From NCBI GenBank assembly GCA_934589065.1, contig CAKTNN010000038.1, positions 1 through 21,038 of the forward strand: DNA of 21,038 nucleotides, given 5' to 3'. Every line of letters begins with the position of its first letter. Position 1 is the first letter of the stretch. The notes under the pieces are model-generated. The model searched no databases, had not been told where the DNA came from, and saw only the letters and a program-made list of their open reading frames with translations. Made by a program: the position numbers and the translations under genes. Shown here piece after piece: positions 20,990 through 21,038 of the stretch. This DNA comes from an uncultured Oscillospiraceae bacterium. GTDB lineage: Bacteria; Bacillota; Clostridia; Oscillospirales; Oscillospiraceae.

Positions 20990-21038
20990 TTCCGCGCCCG
21001 GGATTGCCACACCAGTGTGCGCACTGGCTCGCAATGAC
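20990..21038. repeat. Dispersed repeat, partial copy cut by window end
   Basis: This stretch contains GGGATTGCCACACCAG and ends in GGCTCGCAATGAC. It parallels the inner and terminal part of the repeat at 10021-10124 (read on the other strand GAGATTGCCACGCCGG, then GTTCGCAATGACAG). The CCAGTG and CACTGG arms pair with each other. The remainder lies beyond the window. Confidence 0.7.

Noticed and set aside
1..21038. CRISPR arrays, tRNA, rRNA, transposases, prophage genes
   Set aside because: No regularly spaced repeats, tRNA-like cloverleaf sequence, rRNA sequence or transposase, integrase or phage structural motif could be recognised on either strand.

Overview
This window looks like chromosome from an anaerobic Firmicute, most likely a gut Clostridia of the Oscillospirales type. 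The evidence is strong AGGAGG ribosome sites, a Clostridia-type lipoprotein binding protein, a cysteine desulfidase of the anaerobe type and an intergenic repeat with CTGTCATTGCGA ends. This placement is inference from gene style, not a database match. By eye, base composition is mosaic: about 1-1500 and 10200-15600 are visibly richer in A+T, while 1500-10000 and 15700-21038 are G+C-rich.

Layout. 1-300: the end of a HEAT-repeat protein with a terminator. 300-1500: a gene-poor stretch with several hairpins and a single orphan type IV prepilin-like gene (minus strand) under a consensus promoter. 1523-9962: a catabolic locus made of a LacI-type regulator, a complete CUT2-type sugar ABC importer (lipoprotein, double ATPase, permease), a Gfo/Idh/MocA oxidoreductase, a xylose-isomerase-like TIM barrel, a small protein that resembles the beta subunit of C-glycoside deglycosidases, and a second TIM barrel. 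Read together, these suggest uptake of a glycoside, oxidation at sugar C3, and cleavage of the sugar-aglycone bond by a two-subunit lyase. This is the DgpA/DgpBC (CarBC) logic known from puerarin and carminate breakdown.

10229-15598: an A+T-rich island with a four-gene minus-strand operon and a divergent Crp/Fnr-type regulator. The operon encodes an ATC-hydrolase-like protein, an M20 amidohydrolase, an Nramp-fold transporter lacking the metal ligands, and an L-cysteine desulfidase. The order suggests conversion of a thiazoline or carbamoyl-cysteine type compound to cysteine and then to pyruvate, ammonia and sulfide. One CRP-like palindrome between the divergent genes sits at exactly the class II (-41.5) distance from a good -10 box on each side. 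Near-identical terminator repeats lie at both ends of the island.

15741-21038: a PutP-like sodium/solute symporter divergent from a LysR regulator, a short RecQ helicase that lacks the winged-helix domain, and a secreted or membrane bactofilin-like beta-helix protein. The window ends in a second copy of the dispersed repeat seen at 10021-10124.
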